In this document: positions 1-9,800 of the stretch, in pieces
Layout of the letters: each line of letters starts with the position of its first letter
How positions within the stretch are numbered: position 1 is the stretch's first letter
Assembly: GCA_030268105.1 (NCBI GenBank)
Contig: BSDZ01000120.1
Location: 124,001 to 188,000 of the forward strand
Source: Volvox africanus
Lineage: Eukaryota; Chlorophyta; Chlorophyceae; Chlamydomonadales; Volvocaceae
Length of the DNA stretch: 64,000 nt
Reading direction: 5' to 3'
Notes under the pieces: model-generated
The model's input: the letters and a program-made list of their open reading frames with translations, nothing else
What the model was told of the DNA's origin: nothing
The model's database searches: none
Position numbers and translations under genes: made by a program

Positions 1-216
1 CCTTTTGCTATACCCCCCACAAGCACTGGAGGCGGCGGTGGGCCTGGCGGCGGCGATGGTGGTGATGACGTCTTCCCGGTATCTGCTTTCGCACAAACAA
101 GGTCCCTTAACAGCGCCGGTGGTGAATCAGACCCATCACTGTGGCTCAATGGCGTCGCTTTCTCCTGCTCCGGTGCTGTGTCAGACTCGCAGGGGCCCTC
201 TCTATTGGCTTGCTGA
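1..216 (+). CDS. Possible 3' end of a plus-strand gene (partial)
   Basis: Frame 1 is open from the first base to a TGA at 214-216. It gives about 71 residues with a Gly/Asp-rich start (GGGGGPGGGDGGDD) followed by a Ser-rich tail. This composition fits the disordered regions of other proteins in the window. No domain is visible. A second frame is also open here, so the call rests on composition only. The gene body would lie to the left of the window. Confidence 0.3.
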   Translation, partial: PFAIPPTSTGGGGGPGGGDGGDDVFPVSAFAQTRSLNSAGGESDPSLWLNGVAFSCSGAVSDSQGPSLLAC

Positions 217-1503
217 GAGGATGACGTGGCCGGTAACTCCGTCGGAGTGCTCCTAAGTGGTTCACGGTCAGCGATTGAGAGGAGGATTGTTGCCGATTCT
301 AAAGCCAGCTTCATTGCAGAGGCATACTCGCCACGAAGACACGCCTGTGGAAAGGGTAGAGATAATAAAGACGACGGTTGTCACTTTCGTGTGGGAAAGC
401 CGAAAACTCCGCAAGTGATCTAAGGACGAAGCCAAGGTTGTTCCTTCAAACTGTGGTGTCAAGTGCAATCGCAAGCCCATGCCATAGAAGTGAACAAGCG
501 AACCCTTGATGCTGCTGGTGGTAAAAAGATAAATCTCTTTTGCGAGGCAGCTAATGATATCTCCCTGGCTCATTTCCTGGCAAACCCATCAAAACAAGTT
601 CATCACAGCATCCTTCAACACTGGCAGCCCCCGACATAGTGGCTGTCAAGGTCACACTCTGACCTCCGCCAAGCGTGCTAGTCGTGACGGCCCCAGTAAT
701 ACTGTTCGCAGTCCAGTAGCGCAGTATGGGTCCCTGCTCGAGTGCACCTACTGCACCCTCTGACGCCCACCTCCAAGGCCGCCTGCAACTTGGCGCATGC
801 ATCCTTGGGTTGCATGTCCTCCGACACTCCTGCCGCTGATCCTTTCGTAGGGCTTTCGGAGACCCCATTATTGGGCAGATATTTTCTATTCGCTTCGTTT
901 GCGGCGGAGTGCAGCACTGCGGCATTAGCCGTTAGACTCACGTAGGCAGCATTGCCTTTCAACAAGGCCTGCCGGGACAGGGTTTGGCAAGGGCATGATG
1001 TCAATCACTGTGTTGATAGCATGCAGTTAGGGGAATGCAGTTGATGGATACGGCGTTCAAGAATTGGATTTGAGCACGATGTCAATGACACTGGTTGAAT
1101 AACTGGTTCAGCGCTGCCAGGGAAATGTGTCGACCTGACCCAGATGAAATAACGACCTGACCCAGATGAAACAACGACCTGACCCAGATGAAACTCGCTG
1201 GCCCACGACCACCTTGGTATTCCCCTTGGCAAGATATTTGCGAAATTCTTAACCGAATTGCCCGAACAGCTTTTATCACATGAAGGTGCCGGAATGTCGA
1301 GAAGCCCAACTCGGGTGCAGGATACCCGAAGTGGAAAATACCTTTGAACGCCCGCCTGAAGTAACACATCACTGTAATATCATTGGCAGTTCCGCTGCCT
1401 TACGCTGCCTTGCGCGATAGCGCCTTCTTATCCGGCAAAAATCTGCAAACAAGTTCTGCCCAGCTATGATGCCCGCGGTTATGGACTCTTATATGCACGC
1501 GCT
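217..1503. other. No firm gene; weak minus-strand coding signal at 556-1004
   Basis: Two overlapping minus-strand frames between 556 and 1004 read like protein. One gives the stretch SITGAVTTSTLGGGQSVTL and the other SESPTKGSAAGVSEDMQPKD. They do not join through a plausible intron, so this may be a degraded gene or chance open frames in GC-rich DNA. Nothing else is supported apart from the short tandem repeat at 1131. Confidence 0.25.
1131..1194. repeat. Three tandem copies of a 22-bp repeat
   Basis: The unit CGACCTGACCCAGATGAAAY followed by AA occurs three times head to tail at 1131, 1153 and 1175, the last copy being cut short. The copies differ at one position. No coding role is visible. 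Confidence 0.85.
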
Positions 1504-2246
1504 TCACAAGCCCACCTCTATAGCCGCTCGCGCATTGGAGTTTGCCTTGATACGGTACAAGACTGACTCCCTGCGTGCAGCCATCTCGCGGCGCAGAGCA
1601 TCCGCCTTGGCAGCATCAATGCCGTCCGGAATGTTACAAAGGATAGGGCGTTTTGCTAGGGCTTCAGCCTCCACATGTTCATCTTGACAAGACGCCTGGT
1701 CCTGGATAAGACGAGTCGGCGTTGTCTTTGCGGTGGAGGCGGTCGGGGAAGGCGGTGCTTCTGGTGCTGACCCAACTGGAAGGAAGGAGGGAAAGGGGCT
1801 GGAAAACGGGGACGGATACGGGGACGGAACGCTGAACGCCTAGGAGAAACACAATAAACAATGAATACACATTGCCCATGAGGGCAGGAACTGCACGGTA
1901 AAGCTCCGCTAACAAGGCTATCGAGCAGCCGTCAATCGTAACATACCAATTTTGTCGGAACGCAAAGAATCGACCAGCTTGTGCAGTTCGGATGCCTCCT
2001 GCGGTAAGGGTGCAAACCATCTCTTTGTTATGGAACAACGGCGTCGAGCGATGCGCAGTAAACGCCCGTCGGTGTCTGCAGTTCGCGTTAGAACGTTTGA
2101 TTTCCCCTTCAACTTCTAGCCATTCTGTATCTCACCTGCACCCATTGGTTGACTTGATTAGTAAGCCCAGCTAACAATTCCTTCGGATTACCGCTTCCTG
2201 CAGCCTCCCCCACCATTTGTGGAAGACTCGGAGCAACTGCTGACAT
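1504..2246 (-). CDS. Three-exon gene for a 144-aa protein of unknown function
   Basis: Exons on the minus strand are 2246-2136, 1998-1947 and 1775-1504. The ATG is at 2246-2244 and the TGA at 1506-1504. Donors are CAG/GTGAGA and G/GTATGT; acceptors are CCGCAG and TTCCAG. The phases join cleanly (0 then 1), giving 435 nt. The product starts MSAVAPSLPQMVGEAA, continues with a helical stretch (EASELHKLVDSLRSDK), a short Ala/Pro/Thr linker, and a charged helical C-terminus (DALRREMAARRESVLYRIK). No signal peptide or membrane span is visible. The helix-linker-helix layout could suit a small subunit of a larger complex, but I do not recognise the family. It is divergent from COX17, with the fold-back element in the shared upstream region. 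Confidence 0.65.
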
Positions 2247-2660
2247 CGACCCTACTGAATTGATACGTACAAATACGTTATACCTCAGGTGTTAATAGCG
2301 TAGACAATATACCATGATTATATGTCTTGCCAAAACAGCTGGGTGGTTTTATACGGCATTATACGGCAATCGTTAAAACGATGAAACCATGAAAGGGTCT
2401 CGAAAACCATGGCGATGATCCATGTCGGTTTAGATTTTGCACTTCCTATCTTTCCGGCAAATGCGGTAACGGAACAAGTTAAACATTTCCTTAAGCTATG
2501 CGGGAATTATACTCGCTGCATGTGCAGAATAACGTGAGGGATCTTTTTTCCACATAGCCTTGCCACTTACAAGCTGGTGCTCTTCTTGATCGGTTGACCA
2601 AGCAGTCTGCGGCGGTGTGGATTTCCTTGAAATTATTGGTAATCATCATTTATTAGGACC

Positions 2661-3638
2661 TTATCAGAACAAACTTGCCTTATTGGATCGCTATATCAAG
2701 AAGATATAAACACAATCGATTGGGGCGTACAGGCCCAACCACATCTGCGTCCCCTGGGTCGTAAATTCCGTCACAGAAGCAGAAGGAAGCAACGTTTTGG
2801 CTAAATAATGGCACCTGATAGTTTTTAGATAGACTGCCTGTCCGCGTGAAGGGACTGGGCAGGACAGGAAGAGCTGTAGTTAGTTTAATTTAGTTTAGGA
2901 ACTACTTGATCTAGGAAAAATGCTTGTACAGGCTTCAGATGCTTGTTAATAGCAGAGCGAGCCTTCCGTACACTGTGCGGGTGGCAATGGCGGAGGAATC
3001 CACCCCAGGCTTTTCTGTATGGCAGCTGCTAGAAATTTGGGTTGCCGTGGGCAAATCGAAAGGAGGGGAATAGGAGTTAGCGCATGGGATCTCACTCTTC
3101 CTCACGGGATCTGATGCATACCATAGTTATTACCAGGCTGTTCAGTTGCAGAATAAAAACAGCTCTTAGCTGATCATGTTTATTGTAATAAGCTCGATTT
3201 GGAAGAGGTTTGGGCCTTCTGGGCAATGCAAGCCAACATAATCAACAGTGATCAGTAACTCCGAAAAGTGGTAGCCTTCAGGATTTTGAAAAAGAAGGCC
3301 TATTGGCTTTCATGGCCTTGTGGCGACGCTGTATCTAATGTCGCAGGATGCACGACCATGAGTTAATGTCGTCAGAGATAGATGACCAGTAGTAAGGTTT
3401 ATTATAATGGCTTTCAGAAGATTTTTACTCCGGGAGGTAGCCCAGTCCCTTCACGCGGACAGGCAGTCTATCTAAAAACTATCAGGTGCCATTATTTAGC
3501 CAAAACGTTGCTTCCTTCTGCCTCTGCGACGGAACTTACGACCCCGGGGACGCAGATGTGGTTGGCTTGTACGCCCCAGTCGATTGTGCTTATGTCTTCT
3601 TGATATAGCGATCCAATAAGGCAAGTATGTTCTGATAA
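2661..3638. mobile_element. Fold-back (inverted-repeat) element, about 1 kb
   Basis: The left arm 2661-2860 and right arm 3440-3638 are reverse complements over about 200 bp. They show only scattered mismatches, mostly in the outer half, and one single-base indel. The inner 579 bp has no convincing open frame. The outer ends read TTATCAGAAC and GTTCTGATAA. No clear target-site duplication flanks it. The structure fits a non-autonomous fold-back or MITE-like DNA element; a local inverted duplication is the alternative. It lies between two divergent genes. Confidence 0.75.
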
Positions 3639-4023
3639 TCATGACCTGAATTGCCATGGGTCTTGTGGTACATTTCCATTCGCTGCAATCTTAGCAATTA
3701 GCCACCAATTGCATGCCAATCCAAAGTATGCATTTGCCATAATAATGATAATAAGATCTCTGTCTCTTGCTCAAGCATTCTGTGGGGTATTTTAAAGCTT
3801 TAGGCAAGGCTCAGTTACCTTAGTACCAGAAAACGTCCAAATCGGTAATGCATTATGTCATGCTGTGCGTTGTTATGAACGACTTATGAATACGTGATAT
3901 CTTTTTGTTGGCTGATAATTGATTTTACGTTCCGAAACTGATATTCTGTATTGTCAGTGCTAGAGCATCACACGGAAGCACAGGACTACCTGATATTTCA
4001 ATCGCTTTGGTGAAGAGTTGTAA

Positions 4024-4432
4024 ATGGGCTCATCGGAGTCCAAGCCATCGCAACAAGCAGCGACCCCAGCGCTTCCAGCGCCATCTTCAGCGCCTCCCGG
4101 CGTGCCCATCGGCCCGGATGGCAAGCCCAAAAAGATTTGTTGCACTTGCCCAGAAACAAAAAAGCTGCGGGACACATGCATTGCGGAGCGAGGTGCGTAG
4201 CTGTGAATGCTGCTGCAGGAATCCTATGCGTGTGCGAAACTTTGAACTTACGATGGCGTCTACATGCCGGTAACTAATGGTAACACCTTATCTTGTTTTG
4301 CCATCCGGAATGAGTAATACAGGCGAGGAACATCCTTACTGCCAAGCGCTTGTTGAGGCGCATAAAGCCTGCTTGAGGGTGGAGGGTTTCAAGGTGCGCA
4401 CCTGGGCGGGCAGCGGGGCGCGTGGTGCGTAG
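4024..4432 (+). CDS. COX17: COX17, copper chaperone for cytochrome c oxidase
   Basis: Exon 1 is 4024-4192 and exon 2 is 4323-4432. The intron starts GTGCGT and ends TACAG, and 169+110 nt give 92 residues. COX17 carries Cu(I) in the mitochondrial intermembrane space to SCO1 and COX11 for complex IV assembly. The hallmarks are all present: the copper site [12 protein letters not shown] and twin CX9C pairs, [11 protein letters not shown] in exon 1 and [11 protein letters not shown] in exon 2, followed by LRVEGFKV. Known COX17 proteins have about 60-80 residues. This one has a longer Ala/Pro/Ser-rich N-terminus and an extra 11-residue tail ([11 protein letters not shown]) after the usual end, so an alternative 3' splice form is possible. 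There is no cleavable presequence, as expected for a Mia40-imported protein. Confidence 0.92.
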
Positions 4433-4662
4433 CGCGCGTGCGCTTAACCAAATCATTTTATAAAGCGCACGGCCACGAGCTTGGGTTTGGTGGTGGAACC
4501 CCACCCGTCAAACTCCTCGCCTCTCGCGTAAAAGGAACCAGACGCCGGGGTGAGCGCCAGGCTGAGAGCGCAAAACGGTTGTATGGGGCACTCTAATTAC
4601 TGCTCACAGCCTAATGCTCACCGCTCGCCACGAGCTGCTTCATTTCGTGTCTCAAAGCAGGA

Positions 4663-4672
4663 TATATATAAA
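4663..4672 (+). promoter_or_regulatory. TATA box upstream of the 4752 gene
   Basis: TATATATAAA lies 79 bp before the ATG at 4752. That leaves room for a start site about 30 bp downstream and a short leader. It supports 4752 as the real start of the next gene. Confidence 0.6.
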
Positions 4673-4751
4673 GAAGGCCAACTAGCGTATGCATGCAATA
4701 AAACAACAAGAAATACGAATCGAGGGAAAGCACACAGATATTGCACCCAAA

Positions 4752-6347
4752 ATGAACTCGTTGAAGTTCCCGCGTCCAAGGGGGAGAAGAGGAGGGGCGA
4801 AGGTAAAAGATTGTGATTTTGTTTTGAGGGATTCGAAGTGTGAAGAATGAACGGGGCTGAAGGAGAGGGAGGGAGGAATGGGGAACACGACTGCATTGTA
4901 AGGACGCAAGACACAGACAGCGGCGAAGCACGATTTTGTTAGAGATGTTGCCGAGGAAAAAAAGAAGGCCGAGAAAAAGGAAGAGGAAAAAGAAGGGAAT
5001 AGTACATGCTCTTTGTTTGCTTGTGCGTTTTTGCGTGTGCTATACCGCATCTTTTGTTTCGTCCTGTTACCCTGACTCCCCCTCCCTCCCCCGCATTCGC
5101 GAATCGTACTGCTGGGAGTCCCCATAACCAAGCCCCAAGGACTTTGTGTAGATGGGTCGTCGGCACCTTATGTGTTAATCCGTCCTTTCCTATTCTTTCA
5201 ACACAGGATTCGAAATCCAGATGTCGAATTCCCTTCCTGCAATGTTCAATAATGTCAATGTCCACGTGCAGGTTTAGGGAGAAGTTCTGGATCTTGGCTT
5301 CTATATATAAATTCGGCTCCTCTACGATTTCATGCAGCCGCTAGTGGGCGGCAGCAACTTCTTGTGCAGTAGAAGCGAGTTATCGCAGAGCGGGATTGGG
5401 GGTCGGAGGTTGGAGGTTGGGGATGGTGTGGGGTTTAGGGGTTTGGGTGTAAGGTGGTCCGTGTCAAGTTGACTGAGGGTTTTTAGGGTCGTAAACCCTG
5501 AAGCTCCAAGCTAGGAGTTGCCGAGGAGGTGTCGAGGAGACATGCGAAGGAAAAGTGTGTCTAGCTGTAGGTGATTTAGGGAGTGGGAGGGGGTAGGTGG
5601 GGGGGACCCTAAAGGGGGGGGGCCGCATCGGGCTGAGAGAGCTGGAGCGGTTAGAAGCACGGCGGCTAAAAGAGCAAATGTGGACATTCACAGGTGCGCA
5701 TGTGTGTGTGCGTTGCCACGACACAATAGTGAATATCGTACACAGTATTTGCCGTACCGTATGTGTGTATGTGACGGTGTGTGTGAATGTGTATGTCGAA
5801 GCGTTCAGAGGTGGGAGATAATGTTCGCAGAAGTGAGGGATGATGGTGAAAAGGGTGTTGGTCGAGGCAGCGGTGCTGAACGTGGTAATTGGCCGTGATC
5901 ATGTAGGTAGTTTGCTAATGGTCCGTGTAACGGTAACATCCTTGTAACGGCGCTTATAGTGTTGTCAAGATGAAGTACGGTACGGTGTACTGCACATACT
6001 CTGGTCGAATGCGGAGATGATATCCGGATGCGCCGCAAGCCAATCGAAATGACATCCGGATGCCTGGTCCCCTGCCTGTCAAGCACTGTTGGCCGTTTCC
6101 TATTTCTACTGTCATGATGTCCTGCTTGTGCGCGCTGGCATTTTCTGGATCCCCCAGTGCTGCTGGGTTGCTTTGGACAGCCGGTGGACAGTCAAGGGGG
6201 TGGTTGTATGCGTGTGTGAGCTGCGCAGTACAGAGTATGAGGCCATGCATCCACACGGACATCACGACGGGAAAGTTGGTCATTGAGGAGGTCCCGTACG
6301 GAGACATGGCCAAGGTTGCACTATACCATGTGCTGGAAGCAGATTAG
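4752..6347 (+). CDS. Multi-exon gene for a small charged protein, unrecognised
   Basis: The proposed exons are 4752-4802, 4917-5001, 5207-5271, 5615-5693 and 6229-6347. All junction phases agree, giving 399 nt and 132 residues ending TAG. The protein has a basic N-terminus (MNSLKFPRPRGRR), a Lys/Glu coiled-coil-like stretch (VAEEKKKAEKKEEEKEG), a second helical segment (LRELERLEARRLKEQ) and a compact end (TGKLVIEEVPYGDMAKVALY). I do not recognise it. The first three exons are well supported by the TATA box and splice sites. The third donor (GTTTAG) is weak. If it is not used, the gene stops at 5277 with 68 residues, and 5615-6347 belongs to another gene. A TGTAA motif lies at about 5448, which would suit that shorter form. 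Confidence 0.5.
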
Positions 6348-6889
6348 ATCATCTAGGTCATTGAAATCTGGCGCATAGTGATAACCTAAGTTAAATATGG
6401 TCAGCTGCTTGTACAACACTACACACCAAGATTAAATTACGTTGTTAAATTACGTTGCTTCCGGTTCCGCTGGTAAAGGAACTGTCAGCGATGGCTATGA
6501 GAATGCACGCTTGTGCCGTTTCAGGCCACATGAAGCACGTGTCGTATGGGCTATGGGGTATTATAAATTGCAGGTTGCTGGTTGCTGCCACTGGTTGGTT
6601 GGGTGCGCGACAATCGGCTCTGCGGCCTCGTGCATGATATCGCAATTAGATTAAAAATCAGGCAGAAACAATTAAGACATATGGTTGTGTAGCATTTAGG
6701 ATTTAGGCACCGCGCTCTAATTAATTTCTTAAGCTTTCCTGATACCGGATGCAGAATGGCGGCAGCCGTGCATGTAAAAATGTCACCAAACTTAAGCGGA
6801 ACTAGAAGTAGATTGTAATGGGAATAAACTTTAGTCTATTCCTCTCCAGTATATGGGATATTGAAACCTAAAAATGTGTTCATTTCACC

Positions 6890-9800
6890 ATGGGTAAATT
6901 GGTGCCCAATAAGTCTCCACATATAAGCACGATTCCAAGTTTTGAGACAGACGTCCATAAGCTTATTGATAAGTTCGTGCTGAAGGTAGATCATGGAGTC
7001 GGGAAAGTAATTGCTTTGGGCTGCGCTTACGAAGGTGGCGTGGATGCACAGGTTGAGCGGATTGATGAGACAAAGTTTTCCACCTTTAAGGAAATATGGC
7101 GTGAAAGTTCCTTCTCATTCATCCATCAGGTGAGCTCTGTTTTGTTGGGGGTCGGCGGAATTGAGGTCGCTGATTTCCTTCATGTGGACGTAGGCTGTGC
7201 CACTTAATATTCCAGCAGGAGATTTTTTGCAGCTGTTATACGCCGTAGCTTTGAACCGCTTGGTGGACCCAAGTCCATACCTAAACTACCGGGCCGACCC
7301 TGGAGAGCTGACTGGCACTGCCTGTTGTAATGCGACACCAGCCGAGGCGGAGGATGCTTTGGTCCAGCTCGCCGGGGAGGCGGATGTTGGAACGCATCGG
7401 GGTGTGGGAGCAAGCTCCGGCGCCGGTGTTGAGCAGATATCTCTCAGACAGGGAGCAGCGCCCGGTGCACCCGCCGGCGCGCCCATTAATACCTTGAGGT
7501 CGAACAGCGATGCTGGCAGGAATCTTGGCGCAGCCGGCCTTGCCGCAGCTGAGGAGGATCCACTGGATCAGGAATGTGACTTGCTAGCCCATCTCGATGA
7601 GCTGTGCAGCGATTTGTTTCAGGAGCACCAGGTCCAGCACCATACTGAACAGGGTCAGCCATTCAGCATGTCCTCGCATGTACAGGCACTTCCGTATTCA
7701 CTTAATGGAGCTGCTGGCAAGAACACTACTGGCGGGTTCTCAAATGTTGCGCTCGCGGGGCCACCGCTGCCATCGCAATTCCTGACAAGGCCCCAGCAGC
7801 ACGTCACCGCAGCGTGTTTGAATGCGGGACCACATGGTGCCTTACACGGGTTTCAGGAGCGTCCCACTTGTAACCCGCCACTTGCTGGTCCGGAGCTATC
7901 CCTCCTACTGGCTATGACACCCGGATCTCCCTCGCACTCTCAGCGTGAGCAACAGCATGACCAGCAACTACAGCAATTGCAGCAACAGCAGCAGCAGCAA
8001 TGCAGGGGAGCGGAGGATTCGTACGCTTGGTGTGACACACTGATGGGGAGCAATGCGGAGGGCAGAGAGCTCCAGCAACGTGGTCAGGATGCGGCGCCAT
8101 GCACACAGCTCCTGCCCTCCGCATTGACGGTGGCGTGTGCAAATGGCTCTTTAGATGCGGCGTTTGAACCGGGGCCGATCAGCCACGGGTTGGCAGAGGA
8201 GGATGACTATGATGACGCGCTCATGGACGGCGTCCCAGACAAGCCTTCCGTGCTTCTATCTTCCACATGGGGTACTGCGCACCCGGCGACTTCGCAAGCC
8301 GCCGATTCAGCACCCAGGAATGTACCCAACCTGAAGGTTCAGTGCAAAGAGCCAGCTGACGGCAACATGCCGGGTCCGCAGCACACAGTTGACTGTGTGG
8401 AGGAGGCCCCTGACAAGTTGATGCCGATGAACGGCTCATCAGACCTGCAGGTCCCGCCCGCAGCTGCCGGCTCGGGACGCACACCTGAAGCGGTGATGGG
8501 TCCAGTCTGTGCGGAGCTTGCACCATTGACTGCATCGCCCGGGGGCTGCAGCATCGCCGTGATGGACGGAAGTCCAGGTGGTCTCAGCGTGGATTTGGTC
8601 GGCATGGATCTCGCGCCTCATTCGTCCGGGCCATTCAAGGGGCCCTTCTCGCCAATGCGCAGTAGTAGTGGAGTGTCGCCATCGCCCCTGAAAGGCTTGG
8701 CGTTCCCGACGAGCACACAGGCGACACCGGACGTTTCGCCACCTACCCCGTCATCATTAAAGGGTAGTCCAGCCCTGAGGACTCTACGGACACCGATTCA
8801 GCTGCAGTCTCCACAACCCCGAGTGCGTGCACCTGATGGTGCAAACGCTGCCTTAGCCACTCCATATGCTGCCGAGCCGGGGGACTCAGCTGCGACTCAG
8901 CTGCACACAGTGGTGGCCGCCGCAGCTGATGCGTTTGCCTTCGTCGCGCCCACCATTACGCGCATCGAGGGGGCAGTCGCGAAGGGCCCGGCAGCCTCAG
9001 GCATTCATTCTCCTGAACCACACGCAATGCTGGCAGATGCACAGTCACTTGGCTGGGCAGCCCAAGGCTTGCCGCCGCCGCCACCCCAGCAGCACCAGCA
9101 GCAGCAACAACAACAACAACAACAACAGCCCGCGTTGCCGTGGCTCATGCAAGCACCGTGTGGAGGGAACCCCACCCAGCCGATCAGCGATCTGGGTACT
9201 GCCGCCGCCATCTTGACTTTGGCGGCGGCAGAAGGGTCAGCGCGTGCGAATGATGTAGGATGCAACCGAATAGTGGACGGTACAGGATGGGAGGCCCTGG
9301 CACCAACGAGAGCGGTGACTTCCGGCACCCCGGGTGCCGATGTAGGCGCGATAGAACCTATAGGGGCGCCGGATGATGCAGCGTGTGGCGCCCCAGGTCC
9401 TATAGATGAAGGTCTCCCTCCAGTTCCCGGCTCTATGCGGGCTCGGGAAACCACAAATTCAAATCTAAACCTACAGCAACAGCCTACATTGCCCGCAGAG
9501 CCGCCACTTCCAGGACCGGACGTACCGCTAGCTGCTCGTGTGGGAGCTATCTACGCCCTCTACTGTTTGCACGCGACTCAGATATGTTGTCCGTCCGTGC
9601 GGATCTACGTTCCGCTGCCGCTGATGACGTCACTGACGGGGACAGTTCGGGAGGCGGTGGCAGCGGGGCTGCGGGACGTGTTAGCGATCGTGCGGGTACG
9701 TTGCGGGTACAACCGGAAAAGGAAGCGCGGACAGAATGGGTTGAGGTAAGGGATACATTGCGCTATGTAGGGGTTAGGCCGCTGGGTGGGCTACGTGGTC

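Noticed and set aside
556..925. Extracellular-matrix (pherophorin-like) domain on the minus strand
   Set aside because: The residues only loosely resemble such domains and no Cys pattern or splice structure supports it.
5401..5460. Telomere-like GGTTTAGGGGTTTGGG stretch
   Set aside because: It is short and irregular, with no repeated TTTAGGG units; probably simple G/T-rich sequence in an intron.
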